Source of the DNA: PALSA-612 sp963791225
Lineage (GTDB): Bacteria > Actinomycetota > Thermoleophilia > Gaiellales > Gaiellaceae
Direction: 5' to 3'
Assembly: GCA_963791225.1 (NCBI GenBank)
Contig: CAWBRV010000003.1
Coordinates: 682,001-746,000 of the forward strand
DNA length: 64,000 nt
A program made the translations under genes and the position numbers. Shown piece by piece: positions 40,677 to 49,760 of the stretch. Position 1 is the first letter of the stretch. Each line of letters starts with the position of its first letter. The notes beneath the pieces were generated by a model. It did not search any database, had not been told where the DNA came from, and was given only the letters and a program-made list of their open reading frames with translations.

Positions 40677-41669
40677 GTGACGATAAAAGCACCCGTGGAA
40701 GCTGCACAGGTCCCCTGGCGCCCCCTCGGCGAGCTGTTCGTCAGCCGCGGGCTGATCAGCGAGGCCGAGCTCGAGACCGCGCTCGCCGAGCAGGCTGCGA
40801 CGGGCAAACGTCTCGGCGAGATCCTCGTCGAACGCGGCCTCGTCTCCGGCCCGGACCTGACGAGTGCACTCATGGACCAGCTCGGCGCCGAGATCTCCAA
40901 GGAGGAGGGTTTCGGCTCGGGGCTGTGGGCTGAGATCAAGCGTCGCCACAAGCGTGTCCGCCACGAGGTTGAAGAGGACGGGGAGGACGACGGCCACCGA
41001 TCCGATCTCTCGCTCCTGCTTCCGCCCGAGCCCGAGCCGGAGACCGACGCCGAGTACGAGCACGAAGCCGACCACTCCGCGGACCATTGGGCCGAGCCGG
41101 ACCCCGAGCCGGAGCCCGAGCCCGAGCCTGAGCCTGAACCTGAGCCGTTCACCCTGCCTCCCGCCGCCTTCGTGGTCGTGGCCGAGCCCGAGGCTGTCGC
41201 ACCCGAGCCTCTCGAGGCCGAGGCCTTCGAGGCCGAGTTCGTCGAGCCCGAGCAGGCTTTCGTCGTCGCCGCCGACCCCGAGCTCGAGCACGAGCTCGAG
41301 GAGATCAGGGCCGAGTACGAGCCGCCCGCGCCGATCGAGTCGTTTGCCGAGCCCGTCGCGGAGACCGCTCCTCAGCCTGAATTCGAGTTTGCGGAGTCCG
41401 AGCACGTTCTCCAGCCGGAGCCCGCACCGATCGTCGCGGCCGTGTCGGATCCGGAGCCGCAGCCGGATCCGGCCGCCGCGGCGCCTGAGCCGTCTCCCGA
41501 GCCGGCCGAGGCACCCGCGACCGAGCACGAGGATGCGGCGCAGCTCCGCGCCGAGCTCGACGATGCCCGCACGGAGCTCGCGCAGCTCCAGGAGATGCTG
41601 GCGGACGCAATGACTGCGCTCAACGCGCTCACGGCCGAGGCCGCGGGCGAGCCGTACACCGGCGACTAA
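40677..41669 (+). CDS. MshEN-domain protein with acidic Pro-Glu repeats and coiled coil
   Basis: 330 residues from GTG 40677. The N-terminal 75 residues form an MshEN domain (the nucleotide-binding N-terminal part of type II secretion/pilus ATPases): PLGELFVSRGLISEAELETALAEQAATGKRLGEILVERGLVSGPDLTSAL. MshEN of this type binds cyclic-di-GMP in some ATPases. No ATPase domain follows. Instead there is a long acidic region with Pro-Glu repeats (DPEPEPEPEPEPEPEPF) and a C-terminal coiled coil (AQLRAELDDARTELAQLQEMLADAM). It may be a c-di-GMP responsive scaffold or a type IV pilus accessory. Divergent from the CBS gene. Confidence 0.75.
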   Translation: MTIKAPVEAAQVPWRPLGELFVSRGLISEAELETALAEQAATGKRLGEILVERGLVSGPDLTSALMDQLGAEISKEEGFGSGLWAEIKRRHKRVRHEVEEDGEDDGHRSDLSLLLPPEPEPETDAEYEHEADHSADHWAEPDPEPEPEPEPEPEPEPFTLPPAAFVVVAEPEAVAPEPLEAEAFEAEFVEPEQAFVVAADPELEHELEEIRAEYEPPAPIESFAEPVAETAPQPEFEFAESEHVLQPEPAPIVAAVSDPEPQPDPAAAAPEPSPEPAEAPATEHEDAAQLRAELDDARTELAQLQEMLADAMTALNALTAEAAGEPYTGD

Positions 41670-41679
41670 CCCGCGCTGC

Positions 41680-43164
41680 TCAGTGCCGGAAGTGCCGGCG
41701 GCCGGTGAAGACCATCGCCGCGCCTGACTCGCGGACGGCCTCGATCACCTCGTCATCCCGTTTCGAGCCGCCCGGCTGGACGATCGTCTGCACGCCCGCC
41801 TCGAGCGCGAGCCGCGGCCCGTCCGCGAACGGGAAGAACGCGTCGGAGGCGAGGGCGGCGCCGGCGGGGTCGTGCCCGTGCTCGCGCGCCTTGTCGAGGG
41901 CGACGCGCACGGCGTCAACCCGGCTCATCTGGCCGGCGCCGATCCCGATCGTCTTGCCGCCCTTCGCGAGGACGATCGCGTTCGAGGTCACGTGCTTGCA
42001 GACCGTCCAGGCGAACTGCAGATCGGCCCAGGTCGCCTCGTTGGGCTCCCCGCAGACGACCGACATCGACTCGCGGGCTTCGACGCCTGCGTCGCGCTCC
42101 TGGACGAGCAGACCGCCCAGTGCGCTACGCGCCTGCAGCGGGCTGGCGTCGCTCTCCGACGCGGTGAGAATCCGGATCGCCGGCTTGGCGGTGAGCGCCG
42201 CGAGCGCGTCCGGCTCGTACCCGGGAGCTGAGAGAACTTCGACGAACTGCTCGGCGAGGTGCTTTCCGAGCGCGGCGGTCACGCTCTCGCTGAGCACGAC
42301 GACGCCCCCGTAGGCCGAGACCGGGTCGCAGGCGAGCGCTCCCACGTAGGCGTCCTCGATCGAGCCCGCCACGGCGGCGCCGCACGGGTTCGCGTGCTTG
42401 ACGATCGCGCAGGCCGGACCGTCGAGCGCGAGCTCTTCGGCCAACGCCCGCGCGGCGGCGAGGTCGTTCAGGTTGTTGTACGAAAGCGGCTTGCCGTGCA
42501 GTTGCTCGCCGATCGCAGCCGTGGTGCCGTAGAACGCGGCCCGCTGGTGCGGATTCTCGCCGTACGCGAGCTCGGTCACCTTCTCCAGCGTGACCGTCAT
42601 CCGGGCGGGGAGCACGTCGTCGGGACGGAACCAGGAGGCGATCGCGACCTCGTACGCCGCAGTGGTCGCGAACGTCTCGGCGGCGAGTCCGCGCCGCGTC
42701 TCGAGCGACAGCGAGCCGTCGCGGCGCAACTCGTCGAGCACCGGGACGTACTGCTCCTGCCGGCAGACGGCCGCGACGTGCTCGTAGTTCTTGGCCGCGC
42801 TCCGGAGCATCGACGGGCCGCCGACGTCGATCATCTCGACCGATTCGTGGTCACCGAAGGGGTAGAGGCCGACGCAGACGAGGTCGATCGGTTCAATGTC
42901 GTGCGCGTCGAGGTCGGCGAGATCCTCGGCCACGTCCCGTCGGGCCAGGATGCCCCCGTGCACGGCCGGGTGCAACGTGACGACGCGGTGGCCGAGCAGC
43001 TCGGCGAAGCCGGTCAGGCTCTCGACCCGGATCACCTCGATCCCGTGCTCCTCGAGGTACGCGGCGGTGCCCCCGCTCGCGACGATCTCCCAGCCGAGCT
43101 CGGTGAGGCCCCGCGCGAATTCGGCGACTCCCGCCTTGTCGTAGACGGAGATCAGCGCGCGCAC
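41680..43164 (-). CDS. purH: Bifunctional AICAR formyltransferase / IMP cyclohydrolase
   Basis: 494 residues. The N-terminal IMP cyclohydrolase part has RALISVYDKAGVAEFARGLTELGWEIVASGGTAAYL and HRVVTLHPAVHGGILARR. The AICAR transformylase part has YGENPHQRAAFYG, KPLSYNNLNDLAAA, CAIVKHANPCGAAV (KHxxPCG catalytic His/Lys region), and IGIGAGQMSRVDAV. It performs the last two steps of IMP synthesis. It overlaps purN by 13 bp, and purM-purN-purH are read leftwards as one transcript. Length is normal (about 500-530). Confidence 0.95.
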   Translation of the reverse strand: MRALISVYDKAGVAEFARGLTELGWEIVASGGTAAYLEEHGIEVIRVESLTGFAELLGHRVVTLHPAVHGGILARRDVAEDLADLDAHDIEPIDLVCVGLYPFGDHESVEMIDVGGPSMLRSAAKNYEHVAAVCRQEQYVPVLDELRRDGSLSLETRRGLAAETFATTAAYEVAIASWFRPDDVLPARMTVTLEKVTELAYGENPHQRAAFYGTTAAIGEQLHGKPLSYNNLNDLAAARALAEELALDGPACAIVKHANPCGAAVAGSIEDAYVGALACDPVSAYGGVVVLSESVTAALGKHLAEQFVEVLSAPGYEPDALAALTAKPAIRILTASESDASPLQARSALGGLLVQERDAGVEARESMSVVCGEPNEATWADLQFAWTVCKHVTSNAIVLAKGGKTIGIGAGQMSRVDAVRVALDKAREHGHDPAGAALASDAFFPFADGPRLALEAGVQTIVQPGGSKRDDEVIEAVRESGAAMVFTGRRHFRH

Positions 43165-43685
43165 AGCTCGCTCACGACCTGCGGCAGTAGCCGGTGCTCC
43201 ACGGCATGGATCCGCTCCTCGAGCGTCGCGCGAGGCTCGACCGGCACCGGCTCTTGCCTGATCACCGGGCCCGTGTCGAGCCCCTCGTCGACGTAGTGGA
43301 CGGTGACGCCGGTCGTCTCGGCGCCGGCCGCAAGCGCGTCCTCGATTGCGCGCCCGCCGGGAAAGGCCGGCAGGAGCGAGGGATGGACGTTGACGATCCG
43401 GCCGGAGAACCGGTCGAGGAAGGGCCGGGTGAGCAGGTACATGTAGCCGGCCAGGACGACCAGCTCGACGCGATGCTCCTCTAGCCAGGTCGCCATGAGC
43501 AGGTCCCGCTCCTCACGGATCGGGTTGCAATCGAGAGTGAACGCCGCCGCCGGGATGCCGGCGTTCCGCGCCCGCACCAAGGCGTAGGCGTCCTTGCGGC
43601 TCGACGCGACGGCGACGACCGGCAGCCCGGCGTCGACGAGCGCCTGCAGATTCGTGCCGTTCCCGGACACGAGCACTCCGATCAC
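43152..43685 (-). CDS. purN: Phosphoribosylglycinamide formyltransferase
   Basis: 177 residues. GAR transformylase marks: IGVLVSGNGTNLQALVDAG, VVAVASSRKDAYALVRARNAGIPA, LVVLAGYMYLLTRPFLDRFSGRIVNVHPSLLPAFPGGRAIEDALAAGAETTGVTVHYVDEGLDTGPVIRQEPVPV. The catalytic Asn-His-Asp set is visible in NVHPSLLPAFPG and the D of DEGLDTG. It transfers formyl from 10-formyl-THF to GAR. ATG 43685 overlaps the purM stop by ATGA. Confidence 0.95.
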   Translation of the reverse strand: MIGVLVSGNGTNLQALVDAGLPVVAVASSRKDAYALVRARNAGIPAAAFTLDCNPIREERDLLMATWLEEHRVELVVLAGYMYLLTRPFLDRFSGRIVNVHPSLLPAFPGGRAIEDALAAGAETTGVTVHYVDEGLDTGPVIRQEPVPVEPRATLEERIHAVEHRLLPQVVSELCAR

Positions 43686-44587
43686 GCCGGCTCGATCCTC
43701 CCGATCACGAGCTCGTCACCGGGATCGGGCACGACGGCGCAGTAGCCGATCCCGAGGTTGAACACGCGCCGCAGCTCGTCCTCGTCCACGTGGCGGCCGA
43801 GCCACGCGAACACGGGCGGGCGCTCCCAGGCGTCCCAGTCGATCCGCGCCTGCAGGCCGTCCGGGACCACCCGCAGCAGGTTGCCGAAGATGCCGCCGCC
43901 GGTGACGTGCGCGAGCGCGCGGACGTCGTGGGCTGCACGCAGGCGGCGGACGTCGTCGAGGTAGAGCCGGGTCGGCGCGAGCAGGTCCGAGCCGACGTAG
44001 TCCTCCTCGGCCAGCACGCGGCGGACGAGGGTGAAGCCGTTCGCGTGGACGCCTGCGGACGGAAGGCCGATCACGGCGTCCCCCGCCTCGACGCGCGACC
44101 CGTCGACGAGCGCTGCGCGATCGACGATGCCGACGCAGGTGGCGGCGAAGTCGAGCTCGCCTTCGCGGTAGACGCCGGGAAGCTCCGCCGTCTCGCCGCC
44201 GATCAGCGCGCAGCCGGCGGCGCGGCAGACCTCGGCCGCTCCCTCGACCAGCTCCGTCACCTCGGTCAGGTCGAGCTCGGCGGCTGCGACGTAGTCGAGT
44301 AGGAACAGCGGCTCTGCCCCGGTCGTGATCACGTCGTTGATGCAGTGCGCAGCCATGTCCGCGCCGCAGTTCCGCAGCGCGCCGCGTTCGCGGGCGACGA
44401 TCGGCTTCGTCCCGATCGAGTCGAGCGAGGCGGCGAGCAGGCGGTGCTCGTCGAGCGGATAGAGCCCGGCGAACGCGCCGAAGCCGCTCGCCCCCGTCGA
44501 CTCGACCGCGGCCCGCAGGCGATCGACGACGTCGACGGCCTTCGCGAGCGAAACCCCGGCGGCCGCGTACGAATGTTCTCCTGTCAC
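43682..44587 (-). CDS. purM: Phosphoribosylformylglycinamidine cyclo-ligase
   Basis: 301 residues. AIR synthetase marks: FGAFAGLYPL, LLAASLDSIGTKPIVARERG, CGADMAAHCINDVITTGAEPLFLLDYVA, CALIGGETAELPGVY, DAVIGLPSAGVHANGFTLVRRVL and LAHVTGGGIFGNLLRVVPDGL. It closes the imidazole ring in purine synthesis. It is shorter than the usual about 345, with a trimmed N-terminus. The start at 44587 leaves 32 bp to the divergent ctaG. Confidence 0.93.
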   Translation of the reverse strand: MTGEHSYAAAGVSLAKAVDVVDRLRAAVESTGASGFGAFAGLYPLDEHRLLAASLDSIGTKPIVARERGALRNCGADMAAHCINDVITTGAEPLFLLDYVAAAELDLTEVTELVEGAAEVCRAAGCALIGGETAELPGVYREGELDFAATCVGIVDRAALVDGSRVEAGDAVIGLPSAGVHANGFTLVRRVLAEEDYVGSDLLAPTRLYLDDVRRLRAAHDVRALAHVTGGGIFGNLLRVVPDGLQARIDWDAWERPPVFAWLGRHVDEDELRRVFNLGIGYCAVVPDPGDELVIGRIEPA

Positions 44588-44619
44588 GTGAATCGAGTGT
44601 AGAGCCCTAGACTGACCGC

Positions 44620-45480
44620 GTGGCTGCCGCGGTCTCGCCGCTGACGAGCTGGACGTTCGACCCGATCCAGCTCACCAGCCTGGCACTGCTCGGGTTCCTC
44701 TACTACCGGCGCGTGCGCACCCTCGCGGCGCGTGGCACGCCGGTCAACGCGTGGAGGCAGTGGTCGTTCGGCGCCGGGCTCGGGCTGCTCTTCTTCGTGC
44801 TCGCCTCGCCCGTGGATGCCCTCGGGGAGACGCAGTTCCTGTTCGTGCACATGATCCAGCACATCGTCATCGGCGACCTGGCGCCTCTCCTGATCGTGGC
44901 CGGGCTGACGGGGCCGATCCTGCGGCCGGTGCTGGCGATTCCGTACCTCGGCCGCCTGCGCGCTCTCGGCCACCCACTGGTCGCGCTGCCGCTCTGGGCC
45001 TTCAACCTCTACATCTGGCACCTGCCGTTCCTGTACGAGGCGGCGCTCCACCACGACGTGGTCCACGCCCTCCAGCACACGCTCTTCTTTGCGTGCGGAG
45101 TGCTGTTCTGGGCGGCCGTGCTGGAGCCGCTGCCCGGCCCGGCCTGGTTCGGCTCGGGCGCGAAGCTCCTCTACATCGTCGTCGCGCGGGTGATCGGGAT
45201 GGTGCTCGCGAACGTGATGCTCTGGTCGTCGGGCGTCTTCTACTCGACCTACGACCACGCGGCCCGCTGGGGGATCACCCCGCAGGCCGACCAGGGCGCC
45301 GCCGGTTCGACGATGATGATCGTCGACTCGGTGGTGACGATCTGCGCGATCGCCTGGCTCTTCCTCAGGCTGGCCGGCGAGAGCGAGCAGCGGCAGCGGT
45401 TGATCGAGGAAGGGCACGACCCGGCCGTTGCCTCGCGCGCGGTGCGCTACGGCCGCGGCGAGAAGCTCGCGAGCCCCTAG
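44620..45480 (+). CDS. ctaG: Cytochrome c oxidase assembly protein CtaG (caa3-type)
   Basis: 286 residues from GTG 44620, with about seven TM segments. The CtaG (DUF1404-type) signature is clear: SPVDALGETQFLFVHMIQHIVIGDLAPLLIVAG, LPLWAFNLYIWHLPFLYEAALHHDVVHALQHTLFFACGVLFWAAVLEPLP, and FYSTYDHAARWGITPQADQGAAGSTMM. The conserved His residues (HMIQH, WHLP, HALQH) are likely copper or heme contacts. It supports insertion of copper into cytochrome oxidase. It is read against the flanking purine genes, so it has its own promoter. Confidence 0.9.
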   Translation: MAAAVSPLTSWTFDPIQLTSLALLGFLYYRRVRTLAARGTPVNAWRQWSFGAGLGLLFFVLASPVDALGETQFLFVHMIQHIVIGDLAPLLIVAGLTGPILRPVLAIPYLGRLRALGHPLVALPLWAFNLYIWHLPFLYEAALHHDVVHALQHTLFFACGVLFWAAVLEPLPGPAWFGSGAKLLYIVVARVIGMVLANVMLWSSGVFYSTYDHAARWGITPQADQGAAGSTMMIVDSVVTICAIAWLFLRLAGESEQRQRLIEEGHDPAVASRAVRYGRGEKLASP

Positions 45481-45505
45481 CGAAGGAAGGTGTAGAGCTT
45501 CGAGG

Positions 45506-46891
45506 CTAGGCTCGCGCCGGCTCGAAGCGGAGCTTCGCGAGTGCGCGATCGTCCGGGATCCGCGTCGGGTAGTCGCCCGTGAGGCAGGCGCGGCAGAGCG
45601 TCGAGCCGGGGCGGCTCGTCGCCTCGGTCAGGCCCTCGAGCGACAGGTAGGCGAGCGTCGTGGCGCCGATGAACTCGCGCACCTCGTCCACGGTGCGGCT
45701 CGCCGCGATCAGCTCCCGCTCGTCCGCGAAGTCGATCCCGTAGAAGCACGGCCCGACGATCGGCGGCGACGAGATGCGCAGGTGCACCTCGGCGACGCCG
45801 GCGTCGAACAGCATCTGGACGATCTGCCGGGTCGTGTTCCCGCGGACGATCGAGTCGTCGACGACGATGACGCGCTTGCCCGCGACCTCGTCGAGCGGGT
45901 TGAACTTGAGCCGGATGCCCTGTTCGCGCAGCCCCTGGTCGGGCTGGATGAACGTGCGGCCGACGTAGCGGTTCTTGATCAACCCCTCGCTGAACGGGAT
46001 CCCGCTCGCGCGCGCGAAGCCGACGGCGGCGGGCGTGCCCGAGTCGGGGATCGGCAGGACGAGGTCGGCGTCCGCGGGTGCCTCCGCGGCCAGGCGCTCG
46101 CCCATCCGCACGCGCGCGCCGTGGGTCTCGACGCCGGCCAGATACGAGTCCGGACGACAGAAGTAGAACGACTCGAAGATGCAGAGCGCGCCGCCGTCGG
46201 CCGGCTCGACGGCCTGGACCGACCGAACGCCTGCGTCGTCGACGACGAGCAGTTCGCCACGGCCGACCTCGCGCTCGAACTCGGCGCCGAGCAGGTCGAG
46301 CGCGCAGGTCTCGGACGAGACGACGGCGTCGTCGCCGATCCGGCCGAGCGCGAGCGGCCGGAAGCCGTGCGGGTCGCGGAACGCGAGCAGCGTGCCTTCC
46401 GCGAGCGCCGTGATCGAGTACGCGCCCTCGAGCCGGCGCATCGCCGCCGCGACCGCCTCGACGAGCGGGCGCTCGTCATTCGCGATCAGCGCCGCGATCA
46501 GCTCCGAGTCGGACGTCGACGAAAGCCTGATGCCCTCGGCGGCCACCTCCGCGCGCAGCGCCGACGCGTTCACCAGGTTCCCGTTGTGGCCGAGCGCGAC
46601 CGTTCGGGCACGGCCGTGCTGGACGAGCGGCTGCGCATTCGCCCAGGCGCTCGAGCCGGTCGTCGAGTACCGCGTATGCCCGATCGCGAGCTCGCCTGGG
46701 AGCGCGTGCAGCTTCTCCTCCGTGAACACCTGGGCGACGAGGCCGAGCTCGCGGAGCACGGTGAGCCGGCCGGACTCGGAGACGGCGATCCCGGCCGACT
46801 CCTGTCCACGGTGTTGAAGTGCGTGGAGGCCGAAATAGGTGAGCCGCGCAACGTCGCGCTCGGGCGCCCGGATGCCAAAGACGCCGCACAT
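45506..46891 (-). CDS. purF: Amidophosphoribosyltransferase
   Basis: 461 residues beginning MCGVFGI, so Cys2 becomes the N-terminal nucleophile of the glutaminase domain without a propeptide. Other marks: ALQHRGQESAGIAV, GELAIGHTRYSTTGSS, LGHNGNLVNA, and the PRTase part ADLVLPIPDSGTPAAVGFARASGIPF, VIVVDDSIVRGNTTRQIVQMLFDAG (PRPP loop) and CRACLTGDYPT. It commits PRPP to purine synthesis. The start ATG shares its A with the purL TGA (TGATG), so the two are co-translated. Confidence 0.95.
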   Translation of the reverse strand: MCGVFGIRAPERDVARLTYFGLHALQHRGQESAGIAVSESGRLTVLRELGLVAQVFTEEKLHALPGELAIGHTRYSTTGSSAWANAQPLVQHGRARTVALGHNGNLVNASALRAEVAAEGIRLSSTSDSELIAALIANDERPLVEAVAAAMRRLEGAYSITALAEGTLLAFRDPHGFRPLALGRIGDDAVVSSETCALDLLGAEFEREVGRGELLVVDDAGVRSVQAVEPADGGALCIFESFYFCRPDSYLAGVETHGARVRMGERLAAEAPADADLVLPIPDSGTPAAVGFARASGIPFSEGLIKNRYVGRTFIQPDQGLREQGIRLKFNPLDEVAGKRVIVVDDSIVRGNTTRQIVQMLFDAGVAEVHLRISSPPIVGPCFYGIDFADERELIAASRTVDEVREFIGATTLAYLSLEGLTEATSRPGSTLCRACLTGDYPTRIPDDRALAKLRFEPARA

Positions 46892-48807
46892 CAGACTGTG
46901 CCGAGCTCCACCAGCGAGTCCCAGTCTGGCGCCTCACCGGCGAAGGCGACGATCACACCGGAGCCCTCGACGGCGTCGAGTTCCGCGTCGATGCCCGACC
47001 AGGCCGCGGCCTCGCGGATCGCCTTCGCCGTGCCGCCCCAGGAGACGTCGTGGGCGAGCGAAAAGCGCTCCGCGTTCTGCCAGACGAACCGCACGAGGTC
47101 GGCGCCCTCGCCGCGCAGGAGCGCCACCGTGTCGCCGTGCCGCCAGCGCGAGGGGATCCGCGTCACGTCGTGGACGAGCCCGACGCAGCCGACGACGGGG
47201 GTGGGAGGGATCGCGCGGCCGTCCGTCTCGTTGTAGAGGGAGACGTTGCCGGACACGACCGGGATGCCGAGCTCTTCCGCCGCCTCGGCGATTCCATCGA
47301 TCGCCCGCTCGAGCTCCCAGGCGATCTCTACCTTTTCGGGATTGCCGAAGTTGAGGCAGTCGGTGAGGCCGATCGGCTCGCCGCCCGCGCACGCGACGTT
47401 GAGCGCAGCCCCGTAGACCGCGAGCCTGCCCGCCCGGTACGGGTCACGCTCGCCGGGCGGCGGGCCGTCGAGCGACAGCGCCAGGCCGCGCGTGCCCGAG
47501 AGCCGCACGACGGCAGCGTCCAACCCGGGCCGGCGGACGGTGCGCGAGCCGACGAGGTGGTCGTAGCGCTCGAAGACGCTCGTCTTGGGCGCCAGGTTGG
47601 CAGGGTCGACGGGCGCGTTCGCGTGTGCACGCGGAACGCGCGTGACCTCGTAGCGGGGGCACTCGTCCGTCAGCAGCGCCGCGGGGATCTCGCCGACGAC
47701 ATCCTCGCCGTGGAAGGCGCGCAGCAGCCCGCCCGTCGTGACCGAGCCGATCTGCGCGAAGGCGAGCTCCCAGCGCTCGAGCACCTCGGCGACCTCCGCG
47801 AGCCGCTCGGGCGCGACGCTCGCGACCATCCGCTCCTGGCTCTCCGAGATCATCACCTCCCAAGGCTCGAGATCCGGCTCGCGCAGCGGCACGCGGTCGA
47901 GGTGCACGTCGACCCCCGCGCCGTCCCGGGCCATCTCGGCGAGCGCGGAGGCGAGCCCGGCGGCGCCGCAATCCTGCAGCGACTCGACGAGGCCGCACTC
48001 GACGAGCTCGACGGAGACCTCGATCAGCTTGTTGCCCGTGAACGGGTCGCCGACCTGCACGGACGGACGCTTCTCCGCCGCGCCTTCGCCGAGCTCCTGG
48101 CTCGCGAGCACGCTCGCGCCGCCGATCCCGTCGCGGCCCGTGGTCGCGCCGTAGAGGACGAGCACGTTGCCCGGCGTCGACGCGGCCGCGCGCATGACGC
48201 GCTCGACCGGCAGCAGCCCGACGCACATCGCGTTGACGAGGCAGTTGTCGCCGTACTCCGGGTCGAAGACCGCCTCGCCGCCGACCGTCGGCACGCCGAC
48301 CGAGTTGCCGTAGGCGCCGATTCCGGCCACGGCGCGGTCGAAGTGGCCGTCGGGCGCCGCGAAGCGGAGCAGGTCGAGGAGCGCCACCGGGCGCGCGCCC
48401 ATCGCGGAGACGTCGCGGAGGATCCCGCCGACGCCGGTCGCCGCGCCCTGGAACGGCTCGACTGCGGACGGGTGGTTGTGGCTCTCCACCTTGAACGCGA
48501 CCGCCTCGCCTTCACCGAGGTCGAGCACGCCCGCGTTCTCGCCCGGCCCCTGCAGCACGCGCTCGCCCGCCGAGGGCAGCCGGCGCAGGAGCAGTGCCGA
48601 GTGCTTGTACCCGCAGTGCTCCGACCACAGAAGCGAGAAGACGGCGAGCTCGAAGTGGTTCGGTTCACGCCCGAGCAGGTCGAGGATGCGGTCCAGCTCC
48701 CCGTCGGTCAGCCCGAGGGCCCGATGTATCGGCGGCTGCTGGGCAAGCGTCGCCAGAGCGACCCAGTCTAGATGGCTTGCCGGAGATGATGGCGTCGATC
48801 TCGGCAA
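46891..48807 (-). CDS. purL: Phosphoribosylformylglycinamidine synthase subunit PurL, shortened
   Basis: Up to 638 residues. Small-type PurL marks: LAVFSLLWSEHCGYKHSALLLRRLP, VAFKVESHNHPSAVEPFQGAATGVGGILRDVSAMGARPVALLDLL, GDNCLVNAMCVG, SLQDCGAAGLASALAEMA, FERYDHLVGSRTVRRPG, GEPIGLTDCLNFGNPEKVEIAWEL, IPVVSGNVSLYNET. The last domain is short: VALLRGEGADLVRFVWQNAERFSLAHDVSWGG jumps over the usual 25-30 residues containing the SEY motif. Typical length is about 700-740. The start is TTG 48807 or an undetermined codon nearby. PurS and PurQ are not in the window. FGAR amidotransferase step. Confidence 0.9.
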   Translation of the reverse strand: MPRSTPSSPASHLDWVALATLAQQPPIHRALGLTDGELDRILDLLGREPNHFELAVFSLLWSEHCGYKHSALLLRRLPSAGERVLQGPGENAGVLDLGEGEAVAFKVESHNHPSAVEPFQGAATGVGGILRDVSAMGARPVALLDLLRFAAPDGHFDRAVAGIGAYGNSVGVPTVGGEAVFDPEYGDNCLVNAMCVGLLPVERVMRAAASTPGNVLVLYGATTGRDGIGGASVLASQELGEGAAEKRPSVQVGDPFTGNKLIEVSVELVECGLVESLQDCGAAGLASALAEMARDGAGVDVHLDRVPLREPDLEPWEVMISESQERMVASVAPERLAEVAEVLERWELAFAQIGSVTTGGLLRAFHGEDVVGEIPAALLTDECPRYEVTRVPRAHANAPVDPANLAPKTSVFERYDHLVGSRTVRRPGLDAAVVRLSGTRGLALSLDGPPPGERDPYRAGRLAVYGAALNVACAGGEPIGLTDCLNFGNPEKVEIAWELERAIDGIAEAAEELGIPVVSGNVSLYNETDGRAIPPTPVVGCVGLVHDVTRIPSRWRHGDTVALLRGEGADLVRFVWQNAERFSLAHDVSWGGTAKAIREAAAWSGIDAELDAVEGSGVIVAFAGEAPDWDSLVELGTV

Positions 48808-48860
48808 GCCATCGCTCCAAGACCGGGAACCCGACGGGATGCCGATACGTTGTCTGCTCC

Positions 48861-49760
48861 ATGACCCGGCGCCAGGTCGTGCTGCTGCTCGCTCTCTCGG
48901 CGATCTGGGGATCGTCCTTCATGTTCATCAAGGTCGGCCTCGAGGGGCTCGAGCCCTCGACGCTCGTCGCCGGGCGACTCGTGCTCGCGGCGCTCACGCT
49001 CCTCGTCATCGTCGCCCTGCGCACGCCACTCGGTTCGGCGTTCAGACTGATCCGCGCCCATCTCCGCGCGTTCCTCTTCGTCGCGCTGCTCAACTCGGTC
49101 GTCCCGTTCTGGCTCCTGGCCTGGGGAGAGACGCGCATCGACTCGGGGCTCGCCGCACTCCTGCAGGCCGGCGCGCCGCTCTTCACCGCGCTCCTCGCCA
49201 CGTTCTTCTTCCGTTCGGAGCGCGTCGACGGTGCCAGGCTCGTCGGTGTCCTCGTCGGTTTCGGCGGCGTCGCGCTCCTGGTCGGCGCCGTCCCGAGCGG
49301 AAGCGTGCTCGGCGCGCTCGCGGTCGTCGCGACAGGTTTCTGCTACGCGGTCTCGTCGCTTGCCGGCGGCCGCTACCTGAGGGAGGTCCCGGCCGCGACG
49401 ATCGCGCTCGGGACGACGACGATCGCGTCCGTCGTCGTGCTCCCGTTCGGCATCGCCCAGGCGCCGACGAGCATGCCGAGCTGGAAGGTGATCGGCTCCG
49501 TCTTCGCCCTCGGCGTCGTCGGGCTCGGCGTCGCCTACATCATCTACTTCGGGCTGATCACCGGCGCCGGCGCCTCGCGCGCGATCCTCGTGACCTACCT
49601 CGTCCCGCCGATGGCGCTGTTCTACGGCGCGACGATCCTCGACGAGAGCGTGACGACGACCGACCTCGCGGGGCTGGCGCTGATCCTGCTCGGCGTCACG
49701 CTCGGCGCGGGCGTCCTGCAGGAACGGCTGCGCCGCAGCCCGGCGGGGGCGAGCGCGTGA
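48861..49760 (+). CDS. EamA-family (DMT) transporter
   Basis: 299 residues from ATG 48861, with ten TM segments arranged as two EamA repeats. LLLALSAIWGSSFMFIKVGLEGLEPSTLVAGRLVLAALTL opens the first repeat; FCYAVSSLAGGRYL opens the second, closing with VTYLVPPMALFYGATILDESV and LAGLALILLGVTLGAG. DMT exporters move metabolites such as amino acids. The substrate is unknown. The next gene is a paralogue with a GTGA overlap, and a GNAT gene is coupled behind that. Confidence 0.88.
   Translation: MTRRQVVLLLALSAIWGSSFMFIKVGLEGLEPSTLVAGRLVLAALTLLVIVALRTPLGSAFRLIRAHLRAFLFVALLNSVVPFWLLAWGETRIDSGLAALLQAGAPLFTALLATFFFRSERVDGARLVGVLVGFGGVALLVGAVPSGSVLGALAVVATGFCYAVSSLAGGRYLREVPAATIALGTTTIASVVVLPFGIAQAPTSMPSWKVIGSVFALGVVGLGVAYIIYFGLITGAGASRAILVTYLVPPMALFYGATILDESVTTTDLAGLALILLGVTLGAGVLQERLRRSPAGASA

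Noticed and set aside
41100..41160. Short tandem repeat that could suggest a CRISPR-like or satellite array
   Set aside because: It is the coding Pro-Glu repeat of the MshEN-domain protein, without spacers.
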